Part shown: positions 1-11,251 of the stretch, in pieces
How positions within the stretch are numbered: the stretch's first letter is position 1
How the letters are laid out: each line of letters starts with the position of its first letter
DNA from: Providencia vermicola
GTDB lineage: Bacteria > Pseudomonadota > Gammaproteobacteria > Enterobacterales > Enterobacteriaceae
Reading direction: 5' to 3'
Length of the DNA: 64,000 bases
NCBI RefSeq assembly: GCF_020381325.1
Contig: NZ_JAGSPI010000011.1
Span: forward strand, 124,001 to 188,000
Translations under genes and position numbers: made by a program
Notes under the pieces: model-generated
The model's input: the letters and a program-made list of their open reading frames with translations, nothing else
Database searches by the model: none
What the model was told of the DNA's origin: nothing

Positions 1-352
1 CATCAATAGAGAAAAATTTAATACCATTATCATAATAAGGGTTATGAGAAGCCGAAATAACAATCCCCGCTTCAGCGCGGAAAGTACGAGTCAAATAAGC
101 AACAGCAGGGGTTGGCATTGGGCCCGTAAAAGAGGCCGATAAACCCGCAGCAGCTAAACCTGCTTCTAAGGAAGACTCCAACATATAGCCAGAAATACGC
201 GTATCTTTACCGATGATAATCTTACGTGAACCGTGACGAGCTAACACTTTTCCTGCAGCCCAACCTAATTTTAAAACAAAATCAGGGGTAATTGGGCTGT
301 CACCCACTTTGCCACGAATACCATCAGTACCAAAATATTTACGAGAGCTCAT
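1..352 (-). CDS. glmM: Phosphoglucosamine mutase, N-terminal part (runs off the window)
   Basis: GlmM converts glucosamine-6-phosphate to glucosamine-1-phosphate in the cytoplasm, on the route to UDP-GlcNAc for peptidoglycan and LPS. The visible 117 residues begin [18 protein letters not shown] and include the phosphoserine loop [15 protein letters not shown] near residues 101-115, whose central serine carries the phosphate in this family. The ATG (complement of 350-352) lies 4 bases after the folP stop, so the two genes are surely cotranscribed, as in E. coli. The C-terminal three quarters are outside the window. Confidence 0.95.
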   Translation of the reverse strand, partial: MSSRKYFGTDGIRGKVGDSPITPDFVLKLGWAAGKVLARHGSRKIIIGKDTRISGYMLESSLEAGLAAAGLSASFTGPMPTPAVAYLTRTFRAEAGIVISASHNPYYDNGIKFFSID

Positions 353-356
353 ACGC

Positions 357-1193
357 TTATTTTTCCTTTTCTGACAGAGTCATCTGTACCACTTGCATCG
401 CTTGTACGGTTTCTTTCACATCATGAACACGAATGATATGAGCGCCTTGCATTGCTGCAATCACTGCACAAGAAAGACTACCCGCGAGGCGTTCTTGCGG
501 TGGAACATTCAATAATTGTCCAATCATAGATTTACGTGACATCCCTGCCAATAGCGGTAGTCCGAAATTATGAAATTGTTCTAAGTTTGCCAATAATTGG
601 TAATTATGCGACAAGTTCTTCCCAAATCCAAAGCCTGGATCAAGGATTATTTGCTGCCGCTCAATTCCCGCGGCCATACAACGGGCAATTTCGCCTTCGA
701 GATAGGTTTGCACTTCATGTACCACATTTTCATAATTAGGTGCTTCTTGCATCGTTCTTGGCTGACCTTGCATATGCATAATGCACACGGGCAGCCCCGT
801 TTGCGCCGCCACGCGCAATGCGTCTGGTTCATGAAGTGAACGAATATCATTAATGATATGCATACCTGCTTTTGCTGCTTCAGCCATGACTTGCGCTTTT
901 GAAGTATCAACCGAAATCCACACATCAAACTGCTTAGCGATGGCTTCCACAACAGGAACAACACGGTCTAATTCTTCATTCACTGATACCTCAGCGGCAC
1001 CTGGGCGTGTTGATTCGCCACCGATATCAATAATCGTTGCACCTTCTTGTACCATTTTAGCAACATGCTCTAGCGCATCATGATAAAGATTATGATTGCC
1101 ACCATCTGAAAACGAATCAGGAGTAACATTCAAAATCCCCATCACTTGCGGGGTAGATAAGTCAAGGAGGCGGCCTCTGGCTTTGATATGCAT
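357..1193 (-). CDS. folP: Dihydropteroate synthase
   Basis: FolP condenses para-aminobenzoate with hydroxymethyl-dihydropterin diphosphate in folate synthesis and is the sulfonamide target. The 278-residue protein shows the family signatures [15 protein letters not shown] (about 18-32), [16 protein letters not shown] (about 51-66), the SVDTSK strand, DPGFGFGK and the C-terminal GMSRKSMIG and IIRVHDV. The length is normal and no sulfonamide-resistance insertion is evident near the conserved loops. It precedes glmM by 4 bases. A terminator separates it from ftsH upstream, so folP-glmM needs either read-through or its own promoter. Confidence 0.97.
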   Translation of the reverse strand: MHIKARGRLLDLSTPQVMGILNVTPDSFSDGGNHNLYHDALEHVAKMVQEGATIIDIGGESTRPGAAEVSVNEELDRVVPVVEAIAKQFDVWISVDTSKAQVMAEAAKAGMHIINDIRSLHEPDALRVAAQTGLPVCIMHMQGQPRTMQEAPNYENVVHEVQTYLEGEIARCMAAGIERQQIILDPGFGFGKNLSHNYQLLANLEQFHNFGLPLLAGMSRKSMIGQLLNVPPQERLAGSLSCAVIAAMQGAHIIRVHDVKETVQAMQVVQMTLSEKEK

Positions 1194-1211
1194 ATTTATT
1201 TTTCCTTAACG

Positions 1212-1234
1212 AAAAAAACCCCAGCGAACTGGGG
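1212..1234 (-). terminator. Rho-independent terminator between ftsH and folP
   Basis: On the minus strand a 6-bp stem CCCCAG/CTGGGG closes a TTCG tetraloop and is followed by seven T. It lies 26 bp after the ftsH stop and before the folP start. Confidence 0.85.
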
Positions 1235-1259
1235 CTTTATGATTTATTTTAACGACAGC

Positions 1260-3254
1260 TTATTGTGGCTTGTTATCGTTATTATCTGATGGGTTTGATT
1301 CACCAGAACTATTGCTTGGCTCTTCAGCACTGTTCTGTGGTTCTTCAGATTGAGGTTTTTCAGCTGTTTTCTCAACATTTGATGGACCTTTACCAAATGT
1401 TCCCGTCACATTGCTGACTTTTTTGTCCTCATCCCAACCCGCAGGTTCACGTACTGGACGACGATTCATTAAATCATCAATCATTGGCATATCGATAGTT
1501 TCATATTTCAGTAATGCATCTTTCGTTGCATGCAGAATATCAATATTGTCTTCCAATGTTTTGTATGCCAATTGGTAACAGTGGTCTAAAATTTTCTTGA
1601 TTTCTTCATCGACAATACGCGCTGTTTCATCAGAAATTCCTGAACCATTACCAGAAGAACGACCTAAGAATGCAGGACCTTCTTCTTTCGAGTATTGCAT
1701 TGGGCCTAAACGGTCTGAGAAGCCCCACTGCGTGACCATGTTACGTGCTGTATTGGTGGCAAACTGAATATCGGAAGAAGCACCTGTGGTGACTTTTTCA
1801 CGACCGTAAATCAGTTCTTCTGCAATACGACCTGCATAAGCTGTTGCAATCATACCTTCGAGTTTCAAGCGGCTACGGCTAACTTCATCACCTTCTGGTA
1901 AGAAGAATGCCACACCTAACGCTTGACCACGTGGAACGATAGTCACTTTATGAACAGGGTCATGTTCTGGCATCAAATGACCGATAATCATATGGCCACC
2001 TTCGTGGTAAGCCGTTGATTCTTTTTGCTCTTCGGTCATCATCAGAGAACGACGCTCTGCACCCATCCAAATTTTGTCACGCGCTTTTTCAAATTCAACC
2101 ATGGAAACGACACGCATATTTGCACGAGCCGCAAACAGGGCTGCTTCGTTAACCAAGTTTGCTAATTCAGCACCAGAGAAACCGGGTGTTGCACGCGCAA
2201 GAATGAATGTGTCTACGCTTGGGTCGATAGGCACACGACGCATATGCACTTTCAGAATTTGTTCACGGCCACGTACGTCTGGTAAACCAACCACAACTTG
2301 ACGGTCAAAACGACCTGGACGTAATAACGCAGGGTCAAGAACGTCTGCACGGTTAGTTGCCGCGATAACAATGATCCCTTCGTTACCTTCGAAGCCATCC
2401 ATCTCAACCAGCATCTGGTTCAGGGTTTGCTCACGCTCATCGTGACCACCACCTAAACCGGCACCACGTTGACGACCCACGGCATCGATTTCATCAATAA
2501 AGATGATACAAGGCGCTGCTTTTTTCGCTTGTTCGAACATATCACGAACACGAGAAGCACCCACACCCACGAACATTTCGACGAAATCGGACCCCGAAAT
2601 AGTGAAGAATGGCACTTTTGCTTCGCCTGCGATAGCTTTCGCAAGTAAGGTTTTACCTGTACCTGGAGGACCTACCATCAGGACGCCTTTAGGAATTTTA
2701 CCACCCAGTTTTTGGAAGCGAGCAGGTTCACGCAGGAACTCAACTATCTCACCCACTTCTTCTTTGGCTTCGTCACACCCAGCAACGTCTGCAAATGTTG
2801 TTTTGATCTGATCTTCTGTCAGCATACGGGCTTTACTTTTGCCGAATGACATTGCCCCTTTGCCGCCGCCGCCTTGCATTTGGCGCATAAAGAAAATCCA
2901 GACACCAATCAACAGAAGCATTGGGAACCAGGAAATGAAAATAGATGTCAGTAAGCTAGGTTCTTCTGGTGGTTCACCAACGACAGTCACATGCTTATTC
3001 AGCATGGTGTCTAACAGCTTCTCGTCCTGCATAGGAAGATAAGTTGTATAGCGGCTATTATCAGCCTTTCTGACGTTCAATTCACGACCTGTGATACGAA
3101 CTTCACGTACCTGATCCTGGGCTAACTCATTGATAAACGTAGAATAATCAACTCTGCGACTATTCGAATCGCTTGGGCCAAAACTCTGGAACAAGGACAT
3201 CAGAACAACTGCGATGACTAACCAGAGAATCAGGTTTTTCGCCATGTCACTCAA
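1260..3254 (-). CDS. ftsH: ATP-dependent zinc metalloprotease FtsH
   Basis: FtsH is the inner-membrane AAA+ protease that degrades misassembled membrane proteins and regulators such as LpxC and sigma-32. Numbered from the TTG start: membrane segments about 7-24 and 104-123, Walker A GPPGTGKT at 195-202, Walker B IIFIDEID at 250-257, the SRH region with RPGRFDRQ, and the zinc motif HEGGH at 417-421. The last ~45 residues are Asn/Ser/Pro/Glu-rich. The TTG at 3254 has GAGG 8 bases upstream; an in-frame ATG at 3245 gives the shorter MAKNLIL form. Odd: most enteric FtsH read HEAGH, here HEGGH followed by MIIGH, and NRPD is NRAD. The HExxH zinc ligands are intact. Confidence 0.97.
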   Translation of the reverse strand: MSDMAKNLILWLVIAVVLMSLFQSFGPSDSNSRRVDYSTFINELAQDQVREVRITGRELNVRKADNSRYTTYLPMQDEKLLDTMLNKHVTVVGEPPEEPSLLTSIFISWFPMLLLIGVWIFFMRQMQGGGGKGAMSFGKSKARMLTEDQIKTTFADVAGCDEAKEEVGEIVEFLREPARFQKLGGKIPKGVLMVGPPGTGKTLLAKAIAGEAKVPFFTISGSDFVEMFVGVGASRVRDMFEQAKKAAPCIIFIDEIDAVGRQRGAGLGGGHDEREQTLNQMLVEMDGFEGNEGIIVIAATNRADVLDPALLRPGRFDRQVVVGLPDVRGREQILKVHMRRVPIDPSVDTFILARATPGFSGAELANLVNEAALFAARANMRVVSMVEFEKARDKIWMGAERRSLMMTEEQKESTAYHEGGHMIIGHLMPEHDPVHKVTIVPRGQALGVAFFLPEGDEVSRSRLKLEGMIATAYAGRIAEELIYGREKVTTGASSDIQFATNTARNMVTQWGFSDRLGPMQYSKEEGPAFLGRSSGNGSGISDETARIVDEEIKKILDHCYQLAYKTLEDNIDILHATKDALLKYETIDMPMIDDLMNRRPVREPAGWDEDKKVSNVTGTFGKGPSNVEKTAEKPQSEEPQNSAEEPSNSSGESNPSDNNDNKPQ

Positions 3255-3302
3255 GGGATTAACCTCATATTACAACTGTGTTAACAAATAACGCTCAGGG
3301 TA

Positions 3303-3932
3303 CTATAGTTTTAGTCCTGTCGCTACAATGTATACTTCACGCGATCGAGCCCGCGAAGATTCAGGTTTACGAACTTTTACTTTCGTAAACAGGGAACGGA
3401 TATCCCTAAGGTAGTCGTCAAAGCCTTCTCCCTGAAACACTTTAACAATGAAACTTCCCCCAGGTGCCAATACTGCACGGCACATATCCAATGCTAATTC
3501 AACCAGATACATAGAGCGAGGAATATCAACAGCCGGTGTCCCACTCATATTTGGCGCCATGTCAGACATGACCACCTGTACTTTTTTGTCGCCAACTCGT
3601 TCGAGCAAAGCGGCGAGCACTGCTTCGTCACGAAAATCCCCTTGTAGGAAATCCACGCCAACGATTGGGTCCATCGGTAATAAGTCACATGCAATCACTC
3701 GACCATTATGACCTATTTGACTAACAACGTATTGTGACCAGCCCCCTGGGGCGGCACCTAAATCAACAACGGTCATACCTGGTTTAAAAATTTTATCACC
3801 TTGCTGGATTTCCTCCAGTTTAAACCATGCACGTGAGCGTAACCCTTTCTTTTGTGCTTGCTGAACATATTTATCACTAAAATGCTCTTGCAACCAGCGA
3901 CTTGAGCTTGCCGAACGTTTTTTATTGGCCAT
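3303..3932 (-). CDS. rlmE: 23S rRNA (uridine-2'-O-)-methyltransferase
   Basis: RlmE (FtsJ/RrmJ) methylates the 2'-hydroxyl of U2552 in the 23S A-loop late in 50S assembly. The SAM motif [13 protein letters not shown] lies near 56-68, followed by [11 protein letters not shown] and [13 protein letters not shown]; these contain the K-D-K-E catalytic set of the family. Starting at the ATG at 3932 gives 209 residues, matching E. coli, whereas the longer reading frame adds four unsupported residues. It is directly upstream of ftsH (48-bp gap), the usual rlmE-ftsH pair. Confidence 0.97.
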   Translation of the reverse strand: MANKKRSASSSRWLQEHFSDKYVQQAQKKGLRSRAWFKLEEIQQGDKIFKPGMTVVDLGAAPGGWSQYVVSQIGHNGRVIACDLLPMDPIVGVDFLQGDFRDEAVLAALLERVGDKKVQVVMSDMAPNMSGTPAVDIPRSMYLVELALDMCRAVLAPGGSFIVKVFQGEGFDDYLRDIRSLFTKVKVRKPESSRARSREVYIVATGLKL

Positions 3933-4067
3933 TGTGCTTTCCAACTATACTAAAAGATCTACAACGATATTGCTGCTTCTTTACCATCGAACAGATATAA
4001 TTGATGGTGATAGATATCAGATGGCGGTAGAATAAGCCATTTTCAATACTAACCAAGCAAAAAATCG

Positions 4068-4361
4068 ATGAATCTTAATAAAAAACAAATTCAGCACCTT
4101 AAAAGTCTCGCTCACCACTTAAACCCTGTTGTTATGATTGGCAACAACGGATTAACCGAAGGTGTCTTGGCTGAGATTGAAATCTCACTAGCACATCATG
4201 AGCTTATCAAAGTCAAAATCGCAGGCGAAGATCGTGATACTAAAAATTTGATCGCTGATGCGATTGTTCGCGAAACTGGTGCAGTAAATGTACAAATTAT
4301 CGGTAAAATTCTTGTCATCTATCGCCCGTCGGCAGATCGCAAAATCATTTTACCTAAATAA
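4068..4361 (+). CDS. yhbY: Ribosome assembly RNA-binding protein, CRM domain
   Basis: This 97-residue protein is a single CRM domain (IF3-C-like fold) that binds pre-50S particles. It contains the GNNGL loop near residues 26-30, which corresponds to the CRM GxxG signature, and a basic N-terminal helix rich in K and Q. It is divergent from rlmE, sharing a 135-bp intergenic region, and is followed by a strong hairpin terminator. This arrangement and length are those of E. coli yhbY. Confidence 0.95.
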   Translation: MNLNKKQIQHLKSLAHHLNPVVMIGNNGLTEGVLAEIEISLAHHELIKVKIAGEDRDTKNLIADAIVRETGAVNVQIIGKILVIYRPSADRKIILPK

Positions 4362-4411
4362 TAACCCATCATTTATATAAAAATGCCATTGAAAGCACGT
4401 TTTATATGAAG

Positions 4412-4435
4412 AAAAAGGCCGCCTGCGGCCTTTTT
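4412..4435. terminator. Bidirectional terminator between yhbY and greA
   Basis: A near-perfect palindrome AAAAAGGCCGC-CT-GCGGCCTTTTT gives a GC-rich stem flanked by A and T runs. It can end yhbY transcripts on the plus strand and greA transcripts on the minus strand. Confidence 0.85.
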
Positions 4436-4479
4436 CGTTAAATCAGGGAAATAATATAGCTAATTCAGGGAAATAGGAA

Positions 4480-4956
4480 TCAGATATACTCAACTTTAAG
4501 AATTTCGAACTCAACGTCTCCGCCTGGAGTTTTGATTGAGACCACGTCATCGACTTCTTTCCCAACCAAACCACGCGCTATTGGTGAGTTAACAGAAATT
4601 AAATTCACTTTGATATCCGCTTCGTCATCACCCACAATACGATACGTCAGCTCTTCATCAGTATCAACATTCAATACCGTTACTGTTGCACCGAAAATTA
4701 CACGACCATTGTTGACCATTTTGGTCACATCAATGACTTGTGCGTGTGAAAGTTTCCCTTCGATTTCTTGAATACGGCCTTCACAAAAGCCTTGCTGCTC
4801 ACGAGCTGCATGATATTCCGCATTTTCTTTTAAATCGCCATGTTCACGCGCTTCAGCGATTGACGCAATGATTTCTGGGCGGCGGACAGATTTCAGGAAC
4901 TCAAGTTCCTCTCTTAGTTTGTCCGCACCAAATACCGTCATCGGGATCTGTTTCAT
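4480..4956 (-). CDS. greA: Transcript cleavage factor GreA
   Basis: GreA enters the RNA polymerase secondary channel and stimulates cleavage of backtracked RNA. The N-terminal coiled coil (about 1-75) carries the acidic tip [12 protein letters not shown], whose D and E residues chelate the catalytic magnesium. The C-terminal FKBP-like half contains [13 protein letters not shown] and [10 protein letters not shown]. The internal ATG at 4956 gives 158 residues, the E. coli length. The gene is transcribed away from dacB. Confidence 0.97.
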   Translation of the reverse strand: MKQIPMTVFGADKLREELEFLKSVRRPEIIASIAEAREHGDLKENAEYHAAREQQGFCEGRIQEIEGKLSHAQVIDVTKMVNNGRVIFGATVTVLNVDTDEELTYRIVGDDEADIKVNLISVNSPIARGLVGKEVDDVVSIKTPGGDVEFEILKVEYI

Positions 4957-5200
4957 TAATAAATACCTCGGTTTCAATCCTATCTAAAAACAAGTATCTT
5001 CCTGATTTTGTAACAACAGTACACCGAGCACCTCTGAAAATCAGGGGGCTCCAAGTAAATAACTCAATCAGACTCATGTACTCATTTATCTTATCATAAT
5101 GTACGTTATTTTAACTGAGACTTAATAACGGGTCATCGTTTACTTTATAAGGCATTACACTTTAGTATGTGCAGTATGTCCACTTTAATGCGTGAAATCT

Positions 5201-6649
5201 ATGTCATTACTTAACTTAACCAGAAAATGGATACTCACTTTCGGGATTACCTTAGCCAGTAGTCAAGTTCTTGCTATCCCCATTGATGAGTACAAGCAAC
5301 ACCTGCCAGACGGCACTAACCTCGCTCTGGTTGCGCAGAAAGTGGGAAGTAATACCCCATTAATTGATTATAATGCACAACAAATGGCGCTCCCTGCAAG
5401 TACACAAAAAGTGGTTACTGCCCTCGCTGCCTTATTGCAATTAGGGCCTGATTACCGTTTTGTCACCAATTTCGAAACCAGCGCCAAATTGAATAATAAT
5501 ACATTGTCGGGGGATTTAATCATTCGCTTTAGTGGCGACCCAACACTGACCCGCCAACAAATTCGCAATATGGCGAATGCATTGAAACAAATTGGGATCC
5601 ACAACGTTGACGGGGACTTAATTGTCGATATTTCTGCATTCGCTAGCCACGATAAAGCACCTGGCTGGGTGTGGAATGATATGACTCAGTGTTTTAGTGC
5701 TCCTCCTGCAGCCGCAATTATTGACCGAAACTGTTTTTCTGTTTCCCTTTACCCTGCTGAGCGTGCTGGCGATATGGCATTTATCAAAACGGCCAATTTT
5801 TACCCTGTGAATATGTTTAGTGAGGTCAAAACGCTCGCTAAAGGCTCACCTGAGGCGCGCTACTGTGAGTTGGACGTCGTACCTGGGGAGTTAAACCGCT
5901 ACACACTAACAGGCTGCCTGACTCAACGTAGTGAACCACTTCCCCTTGCTTTTGCCGTACAAAATGGGGCGAGCTATTCAGGGGCGATTGTCAAAAATGA
6001 ATTAAAAACTGCGGGTATTGAACTGACTGGTAATGTGAAAAAACGCACGCAGCCAACCACGCAGTCACAAGTGCTGGTTAAAACAGAATCTAAGCCACTT
6101 CATGATTTGCTCAAGGTGATGCTGAAAAAATCTGACAATATGATCGCCGATACTGTTTTTCGGACGATTGGTCGTGAATATTATGGCGTTCCAGGTACAT
6201 GGCGATCAGGATCCGATGCTGTCCGGCAAGTGCTGAAACAAAAAGCGGGGATCGATCTTGGTAATACCGTAATGGTGGATGGATCCGGGCTTTCTCGCCA
6301 CAACTTGATCACGCCAGCAACGATGATGGAGATCCTTCAGTTTATAGCCAAAAATGATCAACAGCTTGATTTCATTTCCATGCTTCCCCTTGCAGGTCAT
6401 GATGGCACATTGCGCTACCGCGGTGGCTTCGACGAAGCAGGCGTAAATGGAAAAGTTTCAGCGAAAACAGGGGCATTACAAGGGGTGTATAACCTCGCAG
6501 GCTTTATTACCACCGCGAGCGGGCAACGCGTTGCATTTGTACAGTTTATCTCTGCTTATGCGGTTCCACAAAGCCAACAACGTAGCCGCCGAGTACCCTT
6601 AGTTCGTTTCGAAAGTCGGTTATATAAAGACCTGTATAAAAACAACTAA
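5201..6649 (+). CDS. dacB: D-alanyl-D-alanine carboxypeptidase/endopeptidase PBP4
   Basis: DacB is the periplasmic low-molecular-weight PBP4 that trims and cleaves peptidoglycan cross-bridges. An N-terminal signal peptide ends near QVLA. The serine peptidase motifs are STQK (about 67-70), SDN (in KKSDNM) and KTG (in SAKTGAL), and a long domain between the first two is typical of class C PBPs. Two starts are possible, GTG at 5192 or ATG at 5201; neither has a good ribosome site, so the ATG is chosen. It is divergent from greA and ends 18 bp before a strong terminator. Confidence 0.96.
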   Translation: MSLLNLTRKWILTFGITLASSQVLAIPIDEYKQHLPDGTNLALVAQKVGSNTPLIDYNAQQMALPASTQKVVTALAALLQLGPDYRFVTNFETSAKLNNNTLSGDLIIRFSGDPTLTRQQIRNMANALKQIGIHNVDGDLIVDISAFASHDKAPGWVWNDMTQCFSAPPAAAIIDRNCFSVSLYPAERAGDMAFIKTANFYPVNMFSEVKTLAKGSPEARYCELDVVPGELNRYTLTGCLTQRSEPLPLAFAVQNGASYSGAIVKNELKTAGIELTGNVKKRTQPTTQSQVLVKTESKPLHDLLKVMLKKSDNMIADTVFRTIGREYYGVPGTWRSGSDAVRQVLKQKAGIDLGNTVMVDGSGLSRHNLITPATMMEILQFIAKNDQQLDFISMLPLAGHDGTLRYRGGFDEAGVNGKVSAKTGALQGVYNLAGFITTASGQRVAFVQFISAYAVPQSQQRSRRVPLVRFESRLYKDLYKNN

Positions 6650-6667
6650 TTGATAAGTTTCATTCAT

Positions 6668-6694
6668 TAAAAAAGGCGCTTTTGCGCCTTTTTG
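6668..6694. terminator. Bidirectional terminator between dacB and obgE
   Basis: The stem AAAAAAGGCGC / GCGCCTTTTT with a TTTT loop lies between convergent dacB and obgE and has T runs on both strands. Confidence 0.85.
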
Positions 6695-6709
6695 TATTTC
6701 TAAGATAAA

Positions 6710-7933
<1,224 letters not shown>

Positions 7934-7995
7934 TCAGAGATGGTGTATCTTTAATATGTGTGTAGTTCATTAAAGATCAAATATCTGAATATAAA

Positions 7996-8024
7996 AAGCC
8001 CCGCAAAAAGTTTTGCAGGGCTTT
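7996..8024 (-). terminator. Terminator downstream of rpmA
   Basis: On the minus strand a 13-bp stem AAAGCCCTGCAAA/TTTGCGGGGCTTT (one T-G pair) is followed by more T. It lies 25 bp after the rpmA stop and ends rplU-rpmA before obgE. Confidence 0.8.
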
Positions 8025-8049
8025 AAGTCTGAATTAAAGATCAGAAAAC

Positions 8050-8319
<270 letters not shown>

Positions 8320-8326
8320 CTAAATC

Positions 8327-8635
8327 TTAAGCGATGACAGTGATCTTAACATCAGTGAACCACTGACGATGACCCTGTTGTTTACGGCTATGTTTACGAC
8401 GACGGAATTTGACGATTTTTACTTTCTCGCCACGACCGTGTGCAACCACTTCCGCTTTCACTTTAACGCCTTCAACGACAGGAGCGCCGATTTGGATCTC
8501 ATCGCCATTAGCAACCATTAAAACTTGATCAAATTCAACAGTTTCACCTGTTGCGATGTCCAGCTTTTCTAGGCGGACAGTTTGACCTTCGCTAACTCGG
8601 TGTTGTTTACCACCACTTTGGAAAACCGCGTACAT
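8327..8635 (-). CDS. rplU: 50S ribosomal protein L21
   Basis: L21 binds 23S rRNA near L20. The start [20 protein letters not shown] at the ATG 8635 is the family N-terminus and gives 102 residues, one shorter than E. coli. The C-terminal half has FRRRKH and [15 protein letters not shown] longer open frame upstream covers the leader and promoter and is not coding. Confidence 0.97.
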   Translation of the reverse strand: MYAVFQSGGKQHRVSEGQTVRLEKLDIATGETVEFDQVLMVANGDEIQIGAPVVEGVKVKAEVVAHGRGEKVKIVKFRRRKHSRKQQGHRQWFTDVKITVIA

Positions 8636-8712
8636 ATTAACTCCGCTTTCCGCGTACTCGCTAAATATTTCAATTCCAGAGCACGCTATAAAATATTCAC
8701 AATAGGGCGCGA

Positions 8713-8741
8713 ATTCTACGCAAAAAAGCATCAGAACACAA
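8713..8741 (-). promoter_or_regulatory. Promoter of rplU-rpmA
   Basis: Reading the minus strand, TTGTGT and TAGAAT are separated by exactly 17 bp, and a GC-rich discriminator TCGCGCCC follows the -10, as in growth-rate-controlled ribosomal promoters. It lies about 78 bp before the rplU ATG. Confidence 0.7.
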
Positions 8742-8970
8742 GCCAATAATGCGGTTAGATGACAAAAAATGCGACTTTTTTCTCAACAACCTCTTTTTAG
8801 TGCTGATTTGGTACTAATTACTCAAATTGTTACTTATTTAAACATTTTTTGCATCACACCTGATAATCTTATTATTAATAATGTTATGCTAATGGTATAA
8901 ATGTTCTATTCGGTCTCCCATTTTGTTATTCAGGGAATGAACCAAAAACTAATAATATGAATAAATTACG
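8742..8970. other. Intergenic region between rplU promoter and ispB
   Basis: This AT-rich divergent spacer must hold the ispB promoter. A TTGCAT motif near 8849 and TATGCT near 8884 are candidate elements, but their spacing is not canonical. No small gene or strong hairpin was seen. Confidence 0.4.
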
Positions 8971-9942
8971 ATGAATTTAGAATCTATTATTGAACTAACA
9001 ACTGAGGATATGTCAGCAGTAAACGAAGCCATTCTCAGTCAATTGAATTCAGATGTTGCACTAATTAACCAGCTTGGTTATTACATTGTCAGTGGTGGAG
9101 GCAAAAGGATCCGCCCAATGATCGCGATACTGGCAGGAAGATCCTTAGGCTACGCGGGGCATAAACATACCCAAGTCGCGGCATTGATCGAGTTCATTCA
9201 TACTGCAACATTATTACATGATGATGTTGTTGATGAATCAGACATGCGTCGTGGAAAACAAACCGCAAATGCCGTGTTTGGTAACGCTGCAAGTGTATTG
9301 GTGGGTGACTTTATTTATACACGATCCTTCCAAATGATGACGGATCTTGACTCGATGCGAGTCCTTAAACTCATGTCCGAAGCCACTAACGTGATCGCAG
9401 AAGGTGAAGTTTTACAACTCATGAACTGCAATGATCCGAATATTACTGAAGAAAACTATATGCAAGTGATCTACAGTAAAACTGCTCGTTTGTTTGAAGC
9501 GGCGGCTCATGCATCAGCTATTTTAGCGAATGCAACACCTGAGCAAGAAAAAGCATTACAAGATTATGGTCGTTATATCGGCACAGCCTTCCAGCTGATC
9601 GATGATTTACTGGATTACGATGCTAATAACGCCCAGTTAGGCAAAAATACAGGTGATGACCTTGATGAAGGTAAACCCACGCTTCCTCTTCTTCACGCCA
9701 TGCAAAATGGGAATGAAGAAGAATCAGCATTGATTCGCCAAGCGATAGAGCAAGGTAACGGCCGCCATTTGTTAGAGACCGTTTTAGCAACGATGAAGCG
9801 CTGTGGCTCACTTGAGTACACTTATATTCGTGCACAAGAGGAAGTACAGAAAGCGATTAATGCGCTAAATGTCATTGATGATTCTATTTATAAAGAAGCT
9901 TTAATTGGACTTGCTCACATCGCTATCCAACGTCATTCCTAA
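8971..9942 (+). CDS. ispB: Octaprenyl diphosphate synthase
   Basis: IspB elongates farnesyl diphosphate with isopentenyl diphosphate to make the C40 side chain of ubiquinone-8 and menaquinone-8. The 323-residue protein has both aspartate-rich motifs, DDVVD at 84-88 and DDLLD at 211-215, and GGGKRIRP near 42-49 for diphosphate binding. The length and the position divergent from rplU match E. coli. The product chain length is inferred from orthology and cannot be read from the motifs. Confidence 0.95.
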   Translation: MNLESIIELTTEDMSAVNEAILSQLNSDVALINQLGYYIVSGGGKRIRPMIAILAGRSLGYAGHKHTQVAALIEFIHTATLLHDDVVDESDMRRGKQTANAVFGNAASVLVGDFIYTRSFQMMTDLDSMRVLKLMSEATNVIAEGEVLQLMNCNDPNITEENYMQVIYSKTARLFEAAAHASAILANATPEQEKALQDYGRYIGTAFQLIDDLLDYDANNAQLGKNTGDDLDEGKPTLPLLHAMQNGNEEESALIRQAIEQGNGRHLLETVLATMKRCGSLEYTYIRAQEEVQKAINALNVIDDSIYKEALIGLAHIAIQRHS

Positions 9943-9964
9943 AACTCGCTATAAGCTGTTTAAG

Positions 9965-9992
9965 AAAAGGGGAAAATTATTTTTCCCCTTTT
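9965..9992. terminator. Bidirectional terminator of ispB overlapping the end of the next gene
   Basis: The perfect 12-bp stem AAAAGGGGAAAA/TTTTCCCCTTTT has a 4-base loop TTAT (9977-9980). The stop codon of the opposing gene lies in the loop, so the last residues of that protein (EKGEK) are encoded by the terminator stem. Confidence 0.8.
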
Positions 9993-10339
9993 TCGTCTTC
10001 AGCTATCTGTGCAAGTAGTGAAGATAGACCATAACGCAAAATGTATTTTACGATTTTATTACGTTCTGTCTCTGTCAGTTGATAATAGGCTTCTGACCAG
10101 ATCTGTAATGCATCTGTTCTTTGGCTTTGATAAGGCACTGACGGCTCGCATAAGCTTAATTGGCCTTGGATCTCTCCTGGTAGGCTTTCAATATAATATT
10201 CAACAGCTTTACCTTGGACACCTCGCTTTCGTCGATGTTTCCAGCCCTCTCTTCTTGCCATCAGGTTAACACCCTGTGGCGAGGTTGGCAGTCCTTCTAG
10301 CCCTGCGAGCTCTTTCGCAGTGAACCACAATTTTTTCAT
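9977..10339 (-). CDS. Small Mu-type HTH DNA-binding protein (paralogue A)
   Basis: This 120-residue protein has an N-terminal Mu-type DNA-binding domain (the winged HTH shared by Mu repressor and the MuA N-terminus) at about 4-65: WFTAKELAGLEGLP, ARREGW, then the basic RRKRGVQGKAVEYY hairpin wing. The C-terminal half (about 75-115) is helical and has no known catalytic motif. It is clearly paralogous to the gene at 10459-10821. The target and role are unknown. The Mu-type assignment is by motif recognition. Transcription converges on ispB and runs away from nlp. Confidence 0.75.
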   Translation of the reverse strand: MKKLWFTAKELAGLEGLPTSPQGVNLMARREGWKHRRKRGVQGKAVEYYIESLPGEIQGQLSLCEPSVPYQSQRTDALQIWSEAYYQLTETERNKIVKYILRYGLSSLLAQIAEDEKGEK

Positions 10340-10458
10340 ATCTTCACTTTCACGCTTATATTATGAAACCTGCTATTGCAGCTTTACCGAATCGTCATCT
10401 GTTAAAAAAGATTTAGACTGAATATAATATTATTTTTATATAATTAATTATTTACAAC

Positions 10459-10821
10459 TTAAGTATTTGTAAACGACTTTTTATTAATTAAATCAATTAG
10501 TGCTAAAGCCCCTTCCCGTATAATGAATGCCAAGATCACCTCACGCTCATCATTAGATAGTTGGTTATAAGCTTCTTGCCAAATAAACGAATTGTCATTT
10601 CGTTTTACCTGATAGCTTGGCAAGGCTTCGCTAACAAATTGACCTTCAAAAATATCTATCGATATCGAGCTAATGTGGTATTCCAACGCTTTTCCTTGGA
10701 TACCTTTCCTCTTGCGACAAATCCAATTTTCACGCCTAGCCATGGCATTAATACCCTGAGTCGTCATTGGAAGCCCTTGCAACCCAACTAACTCTTTTGC
10801 TGTTAGCCATTCCTTGTACAT
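10459..10821 (-). CDS. Small Mu-type HTH DNA-binding protein (paralogue B)
   Basis: This second 120-residue copy has the same plan as its neighbour: WLTAKELVGLQGLP, ARRENW and the basic KRKGIQGKALEYH wing, then a helical C-terminal part with WQEAYNQLSNDERE. The N-terminal 55 residues align without gaps to paralogue A while the C-terminal parts have diverged, suggesting an old tandem duplication. The two genes share an orientation and are 119 bp apart. The gene faces nlp across 514 bp. No function beyond DNA binding can be assigned. Confidence 0.75.
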   Translation of the reverse strand: MYKEWLTAKELVGLQGLPMTTQGINAMARRENWICRKRKGIQGKALEYHISSISIDIFEGQFVSEALPSYQVKRNDNSFIWQEAYNQLSNDEREVILAFIIREGALALIDLINKKSFTNT

Positions 10822-11081
10822 ACTGACCCTCCTAGTCCTGATGACAATGCACTTTCAGTTGCTGAAAACTATCTATACTTTCTTAAAAACAGTTAACTCA
10901 TTCATTTTATTAATAACGGGAAATAATAATATACAAACCATATATGTTATTTGCATTCTAATTTCTTTTAATAACAGATAATTAAATAATTTACTCGCTA
11001 ATAATTTAAGTAATTTTGTTGAGTAATTTAGATATATTACCGATACAAGTAACGAGTAGCAGTAAATACGCCATTCCCAAT

Positions 11082-11109
11082 ACTAACTCGAAAGAGTTAG
11101 TTTTATTTT
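11082..11109 (+). terminator. Terminator-like hairpin upstream of nlp
   Basis: An 8-bp perfect stem ACTAACTC/GAGTTAGT with a GAAA tetraloop is followed by TTTATTTTC. It reads as an intrinsic terminator on the plus strand, yet no gene precedes it, so it may end a small RNA or act as an attenuator in the nlp leader. Confidence 0.5.
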
Positions 11110-11251
11110 CAAAGTTTTATCTTAATTCACAGTTATTAATTCTGACTTTCCATTTAATTTCACAAAAACCACGATAGTTTCATAAAATAGAATTTTTAGA
11201 AAAAACCAGAAATTATTTTGGAAAATTTCTGTTATTTTATTTCCAATAACA

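Noticed and set aside
8636-8746. N-terminal extension of rplU
   Set aside because: It covers the predicted promoter and leader; L21 starts at [11 protein letters not shown].
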